This document shows positions 7,529 through 16,339 of a DNA stretch of 64,000 nt, in pieces; position 1 is the stretch's first letter; every line of letters begins with the position of its first letter. The stretch comes from Pseudomonas canadensis (lineage in GTDB: Bacteria > Pseudomonadota > Gammaproteobacteria > Pseudomonadales > Pseudomonadaceae): positions 45,622 to 109,621 of the forward strand of contig NZ_AYTD01000015.1 of NCBI RefSeq assembly GCF_000503215.1, written 5' to 3'. The position numbers were made by a program, and so were the translations under genes. The notes under the pieces are model-generated. The model saw only the letters and a list, made by a program, of their open reading frames with translations, did no database searches and was not told the origin of the DNA.

Positions 7529-7859
7529 TTTGAACACCCTGCGCGCCAGCCTCAACAGTGGCAAACATGTTTTTGCCGATACCTTGGCGTTTGTGGCTGC
7601 CGGTTATGACTACCAGCCGCAAGCCTTTACCAATGGCGACGTGGAAAATGCCGCGGGGCAGAACGAAGGGTCGTGCAAGACCTTGGGCTTGGCGTTGCTG
7701 GAAGGTCTGAGCGACCAGGAAGCACTGCTGGCGTTTGGTGAGCATTACCGCTCGGTAGTGGCGACGCCTGAGGGCAGTGATCACGGCAACATCCGTGCGC
7801 TGATCGCCCATGGGTTGGCCGGTGTGAAATTTGACCAGCAACCTCTGACACGCCGCTAA
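7521..7859 (+). CDS. HopJ family protein
   Basis: 112 residues of the HopJ family, with the characteristic region GDVENAAGQNEGSCK at about 38-52. The name comes from a P. syringae type III effector, but homologues are widespread in bacteria and plants without a secretion system, and nothing here suggests secretion. The start ATG lies inside the end of the DUF1244 gene (8-base overlap). It is the last gene before a strong bidirectional terminator. Confidence 0.85.
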   Translation: MTDLNTLRASLNSGKHVFADTLAFVAAGYDYQPQAFTNGDVENAAGQNEGSCKTLGLALLEGLSDQEALLAFGEHYRSVVATPEGSDHGNIRALIAHGLAGVKFDQQPLTRR

Positions 7860-7881
7860 ATCAATTTGAAAACCTGGTCAG

Positions 7882-7954
7882 TGTGGGAGCCGGGCTTGCC
7901 CGCGATAGCGGTGGTAACTGACACACCGCTATCGCCGGCAAGCCGGCTCCTACA
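7882..7954. repeat. REP palindrome pair
   Basis: Two inverted REP-like units of about 28 bases: GTGGGAGCCGGGCTTGCC on the left and its near complement GGCAAGCCGGCTCCTAC on the right, with a short spacer. This belongs to the GCCGGCGAT-ended REP class seen also at 34861 and 43440. Confidence 0.85.
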
Positions 7955-7972
7955 GCGGATAACAGCGGACAT

Positions 7973-8002
7973 AAAAAAACCGGCCTTTCAGCCGGTTTTT
8001 TT
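7973..8002. terminator. Bidirectional intrinsic terminator between hopJ and trxB
   Basis: The stem ACCGGC/GCCGGT with a 6-base loop is flanked by A7 on the left and T7 on the right, so it can end both the hopJ transcript and the convergent trxB transcript. Confidence 0.9.
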
Positions 8003-8014
8003 AGTTCAACGGGT

Positions 8015-8977
8015 TCAGAACGAAGCGTTCTGCAGGCCGTCGAGATAACGCTCGGCATCCAGTGCCGCCATGCAGCCGGCGCCAGCCGAGGTGATGGCCT
8101 GGCGGTAGACGTGGTCGGCCACGTCACCGGCAGCGAAGATACCTTCGATGTTGGTGGCCGTCGCGTTACCTTCACGACCGCCCTGCACCACCAGGTAACC
8201 GTCTTTGGCTTCCAGCACGCCTTCGAACAGCGAAGTGTTCGGCGTGTGGCCGATGGCGATGAACACGCCGTCGACTTTCAGTTCGTCGAAGCTGCCGTCG
8301 TTGTTCTTCAGGCGGGCACCGGTCACGCCCATGTTGTCGCCCAGGACTTCGTCCAGGGTGGCGTTGAGCTTGAGGATGATCTTGCCTTCAGCGACACGGG
8401 CATGCAGCTTGTCGATCAGGATCTTCTCGGCGCGGAAGGTCTCGCGGCGGTGAACCAGGGTCACGGTGCTGGCGATGTTGGCCAGGTACAGCGCTTCTTC
8501 CACGGCCGTGTTGCCGCCACCGACTACGGCGACTGGCTTGTTGCGGTAGAAGAAACCATCGCAGGTCGCGCAGGCCGAAACGCCTTTGCCCATGAACGCC
8601 TCTTCCGACGGCAGGCCGAGGTAGCGGGCGCTGGCGCCGGTGGCGATGATCAGCGCGTCACAGGTGTAAACGCCGCTGTCGCCGGTCAGGCTGTAAGGCT
8701 TTTTGGAGAAGTCGACCTGGTTGATGTGGTCAAACACGATCTCGGTTTCGAAACGTTCGGCGTGTTCCTTCATGCGTTCCATCAGAACCGGGCCGGTCAG
8801 GCCGTGGACGTCGCCCGGCCAGTTGTCGACCTCGGTGGTGGTGGTCAGCTGACCACCCGCCTGCATGCCAGTGATCAGCAGCGGCTTCAGGTTGGCCCGG
8901 GCAGCGTAGACCGCAGCGCTGTAACCGGCAGGGCCGGAACCCAGGATAATCACTCGCGAATGACGGGTATCAGACAT
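8015..8977 (-). CDS. trxB: Thioredoxin reductase
   Basis: 320 residues, a complete low-molecular-weight thioredoxin reductase. FAD is bound by GSGPAG (13-18), the redox disulphide is CATC (136-139), and NADPH is bound by GGGNTA (153-158). It reduces thioredoxin with NADPH in the cytoplasm. AGGAG lies about 8 bases before the ATG. It is divergent from cysZ, an arrangement also found in other pseudomonads. The gene seems monocistronic. Confidence 0.96.
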   Translation of the reverse strand: MSDTRHSRVIILGSGPAGYSAAVYAARANLKPLLITGMQAGGQLTTTTEVDNWPGDVHGLTGPVLMERMKEHAERFETEIVFDHINQVDFSKKPYSLTGDSGVYTCDALIIATGASARYLGLPSEEAFMGKGVSACATCDGFFYRNKPVAVVGGGNTAVEEALYLANIASTVTLVHRRETFRAEKILIDKLHARVAEGKIILKLNATLDEVLGDNMGVTGARLKNNDGSFDELKVDGVFIAIGHTPNTSLFEGVLEAKDGYLVVQGGREGNATATNIEGIFAAGDVADHVYRQAITSAGAGCMAALDAERYLDGLQNASF

Positions 8978-9260
8978 GACTCACTCCTATCGACCGCCCG
9001 GACTACAAGGCGGCTGGAATAAAAAAGGGACCACGAAGCACTTGGGGAAGGCTTCAACTCGCAGACCCTGAAAAATAATGGGTGCAGCGTATCGAGGGGG
9101 GCAAGATTAAGGAAATACGGAATAACAATCCAGCTCATAGGTGGTCTCTATGCAGTTGGCTGGGTTGATCGACACGTTTGTTACTGATGATGTCGCCGCT
9201 TTCGCCTGTTGAACAAAGCCGGTAAGGTCGGCGCGTTCGTCACTTTGTTCGGAGTTCTCC

Positions 9261-10028
9261 ATGCCCGCCCCCGCTCTTTCCGGCCCGCAATACCTGCGTG
9301 AAGGCCTCAAACTGGTGTTGAGCCCCGGCCTGCGTCTGTTTGTGCTGCTGCCGCTGGCGATCAACCTGGTGCTGTTCGTCGGCTTGATCTATTTCGCCGG
9401 CCATCAGTTCAGTTTGTGGGTCGATCATTTGATGCCGACGCTCCCGAGCTGGCTGAGCTTTCTGAACTACCTGCTCTGGCCCCTGTTTGTCGTACTGGTG
9501 GTACTGATGGTGTTTTTCACCTTCACCATGCTGGCCAACATCATCGCCGCGCCCTTCAACGGTTTTCTCTCGGAGAAAGTGGAAGTGGTGGTACGCGGCA
9601 CCGATGACTTCCCGGCCTTCAGCTGGGGCGAATTGATCGCCATGGTCCCGCGCACCCTGGCCCGGGAAATGCGCAAGCTGGGTTACTTCCTGCCACGGGC
9701 CATTGGCCTGTTTATCCTGTCGTTCATACCAGTGGTCAACCTGATCGCCGCCCCGCTGTGGCTGCTGTTCGGCGTGTGGATGATGGCGATCCAATACATC
9801 GACTACCCAGCGGACAACCACAAGCTTGGCTGGAACGAGATGCTCGCCTGGCTGCGCCAGAAACGCTGGCAGAGCATGAGCTTCGGCGGGATTGTTTACC
9901 TGGTGCTGCTGGTACCGGTGGTCAACCTGCTGATGATGCCGGCAGCGGTGGCTGGGGCGACGTTGTTCTGGGTGCGTGAGCAAGGTGCCGAAGCGATGGC
10001 GCAGCAGCAAAAGATAACCCAGTCATAA
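9261..10028 (+). CDS. cysZ: Sulfate transporter CysZ
   Basis: 255 residues with four or more long hydrophobic segments. The N-terminus (GPQYLREGLKLVLSPGLR) and the segment NIIAAPFNGFLSEKVE are hallmark CysZ sequences. CysZ lets sulfate cross the inner membrane to feed cysteine synthesis. GGAG stands about 7 bases before the ATG. A glycosyltransferase gene follows on the same strand after about 54 bases. Confidence 0.93.
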   Translation: MPAPALSGPQYLREGLKLVLSPGLRLFVLLPLAINLVLFVGLIYFAGHQFSLWVDHLMPTLPSWLSFLNYLLWPLFVVLVVLMVFFTFTMLANIIAAPFNGFLSEKVEVVVRGTDDFPAFSWGELIAMVPRTLAREMRKLGYFLPRAIGLFILSFIPVVNLIAAPLWLLFGVWMMAIQYIDYPADNHKLGWNEMLAWLRQKRWQSMSFGGIVYLVLLVPVVNLLMMPAAVAGATLFWVREQGAEAMAQQQKITQS

Positions 10029-10082
10029 ATCCATCATCTCGATGACACAATGACGACATGGCCCGCGGTGACACTGTGGGTC

Positions 10083-11285
10083 ATGACGACAGCTTCGCTT
10101 CACATCACCCTCATTACCGAAACCTTCCCGCCTGAGATCAACGGGGTGGCCAATACCCTTGGTCGCCTGTGCGAGGGGTTACGGGCCCGCGGCCATCAAG
10201 TCGAGCTGGTGCGCCCGCGCCAAGGTGTCGACCAGAGCCGCCCCAGCGACGACGCCTTGCTGCTGTGCCGTGGCTGGCCGCTGCCGGGTTATCCGGGGCT
10301 GCAATGGGGGCAGTCGTCGATGCACAAGTTGCTGCGGCGCTGGACCCGTCAGCGCCCGGACGTGCTGTACATCGCCACGGAAGGGCCTTTGGGCCTGTCC
10401 GCCCTGCGCGCCGCGCGTCGCCTGGGGATCAGCGTGGTCAGCGGCTTTCACACCAACTTCCAGCAGTACTCGAACCAATATGGCATGAGCCTGTTGAGCC
10501 GGATGGTCACTCACTATCTGCGCTGGTTCCACAATCGTTCGACGCTGACCCTGGTACCCAGCGCCAGCCAGCGCCTGGAGCTGGAACGCAAGCATTTCGA
10601 GCGTCTGGGGATGTTGGCGCGCGGAGTGGACAGCCAACTGTTCCATCCCGCCAAACGCGATAGCGCGCTGCGGGAAAGTTGGGCACTGAACAGTGAGCAA
10701 ACCGCCGTGCTCTATGTGGGCCGACTGGCCCAGGAAAAAAACCTGGGCTTGCTAAAGCGCTGCTTCGAGGCCTTGCAAGACACCTATCCCCTGCGTCAGA
10801 TGAAGCTGATCATCGTCGGCGATGGCCCGCAACGCGCGACGATGGAAAAGGAACTGCCAGAGGCGATTTTCTGCGGCACCTTGCGTGGAGAAGAACTGGC
10901 ACGGCATTACGCGTCAGGCGATGTGTTCCTGTTTCCCAGCCTGACTGAAACCTTCGGCAACGTGGTGCTGGAAGCAATGGCGTCGGGGTTGGGCGTGGTG
11001 GCCTACGACCAAGCCGCTGCGACCCAGCATATTCGCCATGGCTACAACGGTGTGCTAGCGATGCCTGGGGATGAGAATGCGTTTTGCGAGGCGGCCAACT
11101 GGCTGCTGGAAGACGCTGAAAGCCTGCGTCGTATGCGCCTGAACGCGCGCCAGCATGCGAGTCGCCAGGGTTGGCCGGCGATTATCGAGCAGTTCGAGCG
11201 CCAGCTGCGCGGGGTATGCAAGGACGGGCACCCGGTGCCCGCCCTGTTGCCACTTACACCAGGGTCGTCAACGCCTCACGACTGA
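10083..11285 (+). CDS. GT4-type glycosyltransferase
   Basis: 400 residues with the two-domain GT-B fold. The N-terminal domain starts TLITETFPPEINGVANTL; the sugar-nucleotide domain has LYVGRLAQEKNL and VVGDGP-like IIVGDGPQ, and the EX7E motif is in SLTETFGNVVLEAMASG. It resembles GDP-mannose-dependent mannosyltransferases and sulfoquinovosyl/glucuronosyl transferases. The acceptor is probably a lipid or surface glycan, but that is not shown. The start is uncertain: an ATG 33 bases earlier is in frame and neither has a good ribosome binding site. The last 32 bases overlap the end of the convergent oxidoreductase gene. Confidence 0.85.
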   Translation: MTTASLHITLITETFPPEINGVANTLGRLCEGLRARGHQVELVRPRQGVDQSRPSDDALLLCRGWPLPGYPGLQWGQSSMHKLLRRWTRQRPDVLYIATEGPLGLSALRAARRLGISVVSGFHTNFQQYSNQYGMSLLSRMVTHYLRWFHNRSTLTLVPSASQRLELERKHFERLGMLARGVDSQLFHPAKRDSALRESWALNSEQTAVLYVGRLAQEKNLGLLKRCFEALQDTYPLRQMKLIIVGDGPQRATMEKELPEAIFCGTLRGEELARHYASGDVFLFPSLTETFGNVVLEAMASGLGVVAYDQAAATQHIRHGYNGVLAMPGDENAFCEAANWLLEDAESLRRMRLNARQHASRQGWPAIIEQFERQLRGVCKDGHPVPALLPLTPGSSTPHD

Positions 11286-12357
11286 ATGGCAGGATGTCGC
11301 TCTCGCGGCCTTCGCGCACCTTCACGGCCCAGTCCGGGTCCACCAGCAGGGCACGGCCCACGGCTACCAAGTCGAACTCGTCGTTGTTCAGGCGCTCCAG
11401 CAACTTCTCCAGGCTCGCCGGTTGCGCGACCTTGTCGGTGTTGACCATGAACTGCAGGAACTCGCCATCCAGGCCGACGCTGCCTACAGTAATGGTCGGC
11501 TTGCCGGTGAGCTGCCGGGTCCAGCCGGCCAGGTTGAGGTCGGAACCTTCGAACTCTGGCTCCCAGAAACGACGGGTGGAGCAGTGGAAAATATCCACAC
11601 CCGCTTCAGACAATGGCTTGAGAAACTCGCCCAGCGCCTCGGGGGTTTGCACCAGGCGCGCGGTGTAATCCTGCTGCTTCCACTGGGAGAACCGGAAGAT
11701 GATCGGGAAGTCCGGACCCACGGCAGCGCGGGTGGCCTGAATCAGCTCAATGGCGAAACGCGACCGGTTGGCCAGGCTGCCACCGTACTCGTCGGTACGC
11801 TGGTTGCTACCTTCCCAGAAGAACTGGTCGACCAGATAGCCATGGGCGCCGTGGATCTCAACGCCGTCCATGCCGATGCTCTGGGCATCCTTGGCGGCTT
11901 GGGCGAAGGCGTTGATCACCTCCTTGATGTCTTGATGCGTCATGCCGTGCACGACCACGTTGCCATCCTTGAGTTTTTCCATCGGGCCATAGGCCGGCAC
12001 GCTGGCATCCGGCTCGGTGCCGATGCGGCGCACGCTGCCCACGTGCCACAACTGCGGGACGATCTTGCCGCCTTCGGCGTGTACCGCGTCGACGACTTTT
12101 TTCCAGCCAGCCAGCGCGGCTTCACCGTAGAAGTGCGGCACATTGGGGTAGCCATTCGAGGCTTGATGACCGACCACGGTGCCTTCGGTGATGATCAGGC
12201 CTACGCCGGCAGCGGCGCGGCGACGGTAGTACTCGATGACTTTGGCGTTGGGAACGCCACCCGGCGAGAACGAGCGGGTCATCGGTGCCATGACGACCCG
12301 GGTCGACAGTTGCAATGCACCGAGCTGAAAGGGTTTGAACAAAGCTTGGACGGGCAT
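11254..12357 (-). CDS. Old yellow enzyme family NADH:flavin oxidoreductase
   Basis: 367 residues, an FMN TIM barrel of the old yellow enzyme family. The substrate-contact region is VEIHGAHGYLVDQFFW, and TDEYGGSLANRSRF and the start LFKPFQLGALQLSTRVVMAPMTR are typical. Such enzymes reduce activated alkenes, nitro compounds or electrophiles using NAD(P)H. I start at MPVQAL because GGAG lies upstream; the frame is open further upstream without support. It is preceded on its strand by gpx, separated by a terminator, so it probably has its own promoter. Confidence 0.9.
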   Translation of the reverse strand: MPVQALFKPFQLGALQLSTRVVMAPMTRSFSPGGVPNAKVIEYYRRRAAAGVGLIITEGTVVGHQASNGYPNVPHFYGEAALAGWKKVVDAVHAEGGKIVPQLWHVGSVRRIGTEPDASVPAYGPMEKLKDGNVVVHGMTHQDIKEVINAFAQAAKDAQSIGMDGVEIHGAHGYLVDQFFWEGSNQRTDEYGGSLANRSRFAIELIQATRAAVGPDFPIIFRFSQWKQQDYTARLVQTPEALGEFLKPLSEAGVDIFHCSTRRFWEPEFEGSDLNLAGWTRQLTGKPTITVGSVGLDGEFLQFMVNTDKVAQPASLEKLLERLNNDEFDLVAVGRALLVDPDWAVKVREGRESDILPFSREALTTLV

Positions 12358-12483
12358 GGGAGCACTCCACGGAAGACGGGGTTTATGATGTGGATAATAT
12401 GGGGAGCGCAAGGTGCTGGGTAGCACTATTGATCTGGGTGATTAAGGGGTAAAAGTGGCACAACCGGTTGCCGCTAACCTGTA

Positions 12484-12607
12484 GTGAGCGGGCTCGCCCC
12501 GCGCTGGGTGGCGAAGCCGCCCCAGTAAAAACGCCGCGTTCTGTCTAGAAATGCGGCGTCTGATTTTAGGGCGGCTTCGCCACCCAGCGCGGGACAAGCC
12601 CGCTCAC
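12484..12607. repeat. Long inverted repeat (REP-like) with nested terminator
   Basis: The left arm GTGAGCGGGCTCGCCCCGCG continues through GGGTGGCGAAGCCGCCC; the right arm repeats this in inverted order (GGGCGGCTTCGCCACCC ... GCCCGCTCAC), giving near-perfect arms of about 40 bases. It differs from the REP units elsewhere in the window. The centre holds a separate hairpin. Confidence 0.8.
12527..12560 (-). terminator. Intrinsic terminator after gpx
   Basis: On the minus strand ACGCCGC pairs with GCGGCGT and is followed by TTTTTA. It lies 70 bases after the gpx stop, inside the centre of the long inverted repeat. Confidence 0.7.
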
Positions 12608-12629
12608 CACAAAAGCCTCCTGGACGTCT

Positions 12630-13112
12630 TCAGGCCAGGGCTTTTTCGATGGCCTGGACGATCGTCGGATCATCCGGCGCAGTACGCGGGGAAAAGCGTG
12701 CGAGCACCCGCCCATCCTTGCCCAGCAGGAACTTCTCGAAATTCCAGGTGATGTCCCCAGGAAACTCGGCCCCCTCGCCCGCCAGCAAGCGGTACAGCTG
12801 ATGACGATCAGGCCCATTGACCTCAAGCTTGCTGCCCAACGGGAAGGTCACCCCGTAATTCAGGCTACAGAACGCCTGGATTTCTTCCTCGGTGCCCGGT
12901 TCCTGACCGGCAAACTGATTGCACGGCAGGCCAAGTACGGTAAACCCCTGGTCCTTGTACTGCTGGTAGAGCTTCTCCAGCGCGGCGTATTGCGGGGTCA
13001 AACCACATTTGGAGGCCACGTTGACCACCAGCACCACTTGCCCCTTGAAGGGCGCCAGCGGTAGCTCTTGTCCGTCCAAAGCTTTGAGTTTCAGGTCGTG
13101 GAAAGCACTCAT
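12630..13112 (-). CDS. Glutathione/thioredoxin peroxidase
   Basis: 160 residues of the glutathione peroxidase family, with catalytic Cys36 (ASKCGLTPQY), Gln70 (FAGQEPG) and Trp123 (WNFEKFL). A Cys rather than selenocysteine is used. Cys64 and Cys82 are present and Cys82 could resolve via thioredoxin, as in most bacterial members. It reduces hydrogen or lipid peroxides in the cytoplasm. Start MSAFHD is preceded by GGAG; no signal peptide is seen. Confidence 0.92.
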   Translation of the reverse strand: MSAFHDLKLKALDGQELPLAPFKGQVVLVVNVASKCGLTPQYAALEKLYQQYKDQGFTVLGLPCNQFAGQEPGTEEEIQAFCSLNYGVTFPLGSKLEVNGPDRHQLYRLLAGEGAEFPGDITWNFEKFLLGKDGRVLARFSPRTAPDDPTIVQAIEKALA

Positions 13113-13213
13113 GACGAACTCCAGATATCCCATGTTCTTCGCATTGCGGCACGTCGAGATTACAACCCGCAAGCCAGCAATCATAGACGCCGATTGCAAA
13201 ACCCGCCCGCGAG

Positions 13214-13678
13214 TTACTGAGCGGTCGGCCAGGGCAAAATCGGAATGGCGGTCACGGCGTTTTGCGGGCTGCCTTCGATCAGGCGGTCGCTGTACACCAG
13301 GTAAACCAGGGTGTTGCGCTTCTTGTCGAGGAAGCGCACCACCTGCATGGTCTTGAACACCAGCGAGGTGCGCTCCTTGAACACTTCGTCGCCGTCCTTG
13401 AGCTCGCCCTTGAAGCGGATCGGGCCCACCTGACGGCAGGCGATCGAGGCTTCGGCGCGGTCTTCGGCCAGGCCCAGGCCGCCTTTCACGCCGCCGGTCT
13501 TGGCACGCGACAGGTAGCAGGTCACGCCGTCGACCTTGGGGTCATCGAAGGCTTCAACCACGATCCGGTCGTTGGGGCCGACAAACTTGAACACTGTCGA
13601 CACCTGACCGATTTCCTCGGCCGAGGCCAGCAACGGCATGGCCAGCAGCAGGCCGAGCAATCCCTTCATGACACGCAT
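13214..13678 (-). CDS. creA: CreA family periplasmic protein
   Basis: 154 residues: an N-terminal signal peptide (MRVMKGLLGLLLAMPLLASA, cleaved after ASA) and then a CreA domain with VDGVTCYLSRAKTGGVKGGLGLAEDRAEASIACRQ split across its middle; the conserved cysteines could form a disulphide. The function is unknown. It lies 15 bases downstream of proB and is probably transcribed with it. Confidence 0.88.
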   Translation of the reverse strand: MRVMKGLLGLLLAMPLLASAEEIGQVSTVFKFVGPNDRIVVEAFDDPKVDGVTCYLSRAKTGGVKGGLGLAEDRAEASIACRQVGPIRFKGELKDGDEVFKERTSLVFKTMQVVRFLDKKRNTLVYLVYSDRLIEGSPQNAVTAIPILPWPTAQ

Positions 13679-13693
13679 TGTGTATTCCTTTGG

Positions 13694-14812
13694 TTAGACC
13701 AGGATCAGGTTATCGCGGTGAACCAGCTCTGGTTCGGCCATGTAACCTAGTAGTCCGACAATCGCATCGGAGGATTGTCCAATGATTTTCTGGGCTTCAA
13801 GGGCGCTGTAGTTGGCCAGGCCACGGGCAATCTCACGACCGTCCGGCGCCACGCACACCACCATCTCGCCCCGGCGGAAGCTGCCCTGCACCAGCTTGAC
13901 GCCGACCGGCAGCAGGCTCTTGTTGCCTTGGGACAACGCCGATACGGCGCCATCGTCCAACACCAGGGTGCCACGGGTTTGCAGATGACCGGCCAGCCAT
14001 TGTTTGCGCGCCGCCAGCATGCCGCGTTCCGGCGACAACAGCGTACCGATGCGCTCGCCCGCCTTGAGCCGGTCCAGCACGCGCTCGATGCGCCCGCCGA
14101 TGATGATGGTGTGGGCGCCGGAACGCGCCGCCAGGCGCGCCGCACGCAGCTTGGTCTGCATGCCGCCGCGGCCCAGGGCGCCGCCAACACTGCCGGCCAC
14201 GGCGTCCAACGCCGGGTCATCGGCGCGAGCCTCATAAATAAGCTGGGCTTCGGGGTTGTTGCGCGGGTCGGCGTCGAACATGCCGTCTCGGTCGGTGAGG
14301 ATCACCAGCAGGTCAGCTTCCACCAGGTTGGCCACCAGGGCGGCCAAGGTGTCGTTGTCGCCAAAGCGGATTTCGTCAGTGACCACGGTGTCGTTTTCGT
14401 TGATCACCGGGATAACCTTGAGTTCCACCAGCGCGCGCAGGGTGCTGCGGGCGTTGAGGTAACGCTTGCGGTCGGACAGGTCGTCGTGGGTCAGCAGGAT
14501 CTGCGCCGTGTGCCGGCCGTGCTCGGCAAAGCTGGATTCCCAGGCTTGCACCAGGCCCATCTGACCGATGGCGGCGGCGGCTTGCAGTTCGTGCATCGCG
14601 CTGGGTCGCGCAGTCCAGCCGAGGCGGCTCATCCCGGCGGCAACCGCTCCGGACGACACCAGCACCAACTCCACACCGGCCTCATGCAGGGCCACCATCT
14701 GCTCGACCCAGACGCTCATGGCTGCACGATCGAGCCCCTTGCCATCCGCCGTCAGCAACGCACTGCCGATCTTTACTACCCAGCGCTGCGCACCTGTCAC
14801 TTTGCTCCGCAT
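13694..14812 (-). CDS. proB: Glutamate 5-kinase
   Basis: 372 residues. An amino-acid kinase domain (VVKIGSALLTADGKG near the N-terminus; VSSGAVAAGM; NENDTV) is followed by a C-terminal PUA domain from about 275. ProB phosphorylates glutamate in the first step of proline synthesis. The usual family start is MRSKVTG; a second ATG directly upstream is equally placed to an AAGG site. It is downstream of obgE, as in P. aeruginosa, with a hairpin between. Confidence 0.95.
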   Translation of the reverse strand: MRSKVTGAQRWVVKIGSALLTADGKGLDRAAMSVWVEQMVALHEAGVELVLVSSGAVAAGMSRLGWTARPSAMHELQAAAAIGQMGLVQAWESSFAEHGRHTAQILLTHDDLSDRKRYLNARSTLRALVELKVIPVINENDTVVTDEIRFGDNDTLAALVANLVEADLLVILTDRDGMFDADPRNNPEAQLIYEARADDPALDAVAGSVGGALGRGGMQTKLRAARLAARSGAHTIIIGGRIERVLDRLKAGERIGTLLSPERGMLAARKQWLAGHLQTRGTLVLDDGAVSALSQGNKSLLPVGVKLVQGSFRRGEMVVCVAPDGREIARGLANYSALEAQKIIGQSSDAIVGLLGYMAEPELVHRDNLILV

Positions 14813-14879
14813 CATCTTCAACCTTAGATTGAGGGCTGCGCGACCCAGCGCGGCCCATAACGTTAAACCCGGATACTAA

Positions 14880-14905
14880 AACGCCGCTCTAACAGGAGCG
14901 GCGTT
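14880..14905 (-). terminator. Hairpin after obgE
   Basis: AACGCCGCTC and GAGCGGCGTT form a 10-bp perfect stem with a 6-base loop. On the minus strand it is followed by TTTAG, so it is a plausible, moderately strong terminator between obgE and proB. Confidence 0.7.
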
Positions 14906-14923
14906 CAAGTTTATCGCAACGAC

Positions 14924-16147
14924 TCAGTCGCGCACGTAAATGATTTCAGGACCGTCTTCATCATCCACGTCTTCTTCGTCCCAATCGTCGTCACCGATGT
15001 CATGGACCGACTTCACGCCGCTGCGGCGCAGGGCACGCTGGTCGTCCAGCGCTTGCAACTGGGCGCGGGCTTCGTCTTCGATCTGTTGATCGAGCTCAGC
15101 CAGTTCGGCCTTGAACACCGGATCGGCCGCCAGGCGGTCGGCGCGGTCTTCGAGGTAGCGCATGATGTCACGGGTCAGGCGCTCGGTGCCTTCTTTGGCG
15201 ATGGCCGAGATCACGTAGACCGGACCTTCCCACTCCAGGCGGTCAACGATTTCCTTGACGCGCTCTTCGTGCTCTTCTTCCAGTATCTGGTCGCACTTGT
15301 TTAGCACCAACCAGCGATCACGCTCAGCCAGGGCCGGGCTGAACTTGGTCAGCTCGCTGACGATCACTTCGGCGGCGTCCGGTGCGCTGGTGTCATCCAG
15401 CGGCGCCATGTCGACGAGGTGCAACAGCAAACGGGTACGCGACAAGTGTTTGAGGAAGCGAATCCCCAGGCCGGCGCCATCGGAGGCGCCTTCGATCAAG
15501 CCGGGAATGTCGGCGATCACAAAGCTTTTCCAACGGTCGACGCTGACCACACCGAGGTTTGGCACCAGGGTGGTGAACGGGTAGTCGGCGACTTTCGGCT
15601 TGGCGGCCGAAACCGAGCGAATGAAGGTACTTTTACCAGCGTTCGGCAGGCCCAGCAGGCCCACGTCAGCGAGTACTTTCATCTCCAGCTTGAGGTCACG
15701 CTGCTCGCCCGGCTTGCCTGGCGTGGTCTGGCGTGGCGCACGGTTGGTACTGGACTTGAATCGGGTGTTACCCAGACCGTGCCAGCCGCCCTGTACAACC
15801 ATCAGCTTCTGGCCAGCCTTGGTCAGGTCGCCGATCACTTCCTGGGTCGCAGAATCGATAATCGTGGTACCGACCGGTACGCGCAGTACCAGGTCTTCGC
15901 CTTTTTTACCGGTGCAGTCGGTGCTGCCGCCGTTGGAGCCACGCTCGGCATCGAAGTGCCGGGTGTAACGGTAGTCGACCAGGGTGTTGAGGTTTTCGTC
16001 GGCCATCATGTAGATGGAACCGCCGTCACCGCCGTCACCGCCGTTGGGGCCACCGTTTTCGATGAACTTTTCGCGACGGAAACTCATGCAACCGTTACCG
16101 CCGTCGCCTGCTTTTACTCGGATGGAAACTTCATCAACGAACTTCAT
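14924..16147 (-). CDS. obgE: GTPase ObgE/CgtA
   Basis: 407 residues. The glycine-rich Obg domain covers about 1-158, the GTPase domain follows with G1 GLPNAGKST (166-174), DIPG (G3) and NKCD (G4), and the C-terminus is acidic (DDDWDEEDVDDEDGPE). ObgE acts in 50S ribosome assembly and in the stringent response. It follows rplU-rpmA with a terminator between, and its own promoter should lie in the 190 bases upstream. Confidence 0.96.
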   Translation of the reverse strand: MKFVDEVSIRVKAGDGGNGCMSFRREKFIENGGPNGGDGGDGGSIYMMADENLNTLVDYRYTRHFDAERGSNGGSTDCTGKKGEDLVLRVPVGTTIIDSATQEVIGDLTKAGQKLMVVQGGWHGLGNTRFKSSTNRAPRQTTPGKPGEQRDLKLEMKVLADVGLLGLPNAGKSTFIRSVSAAKPKVADYPFTTLVPNLGVVSVDRWKSFVIADIPGLIEGASDGAGLGIRFLKHLSRTRLLLHLVDMAPLDDTSAPDAAEVIVSELTKFSPALAERDRWLVLNKCDQILEEEHEERVKEIVDRLEWEGPVYVISAIAKEGTERLTRDIMRYLEDRADRLAADPVFKAELAELDQQIEDEARAQLQALDDQRALRRSGVKSVHDIGDDDWDEEDVDDEDGPEIIYVRD

Positions 16148-16295
16148 AACAAAACGCCTCTCGTCGCATGGACGAGCTTAAGAAACCAAGACATAAGACT
16201 CTTGCAAAAATGAGCGCAGCGACCTCAATCAGCGACCGCAAACCAGCGCCTGAGCCCATTACAAACAGCTTTGCAAGAGACTCACCCCACAAACG

Positions 16296-16325
16296 AAAAA
16301 GCCCCGTCGCAAGACAGGGCTTTTC
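16296..16325 (-). terminator. Intrinsic terminator after rpmA
   Basis: On the minus strand AAAAGCCCTGTC pairs with GACGGGGCTTTTT around a 4-base loop and ends in a T run. It closes the rplU-rpmA transcript before obgE. Confidence 0.88.
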
Positions 16326-16339
16326 CAGCGATCTCGCAA

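Noticed and set aside
7521..7859. HopJ as a secreted type III virulence effector
   Set aside because: No type III genes or hrp-box are near, the gene is in a metabolic operon, and the family is widespread in organisms lacking such systems.
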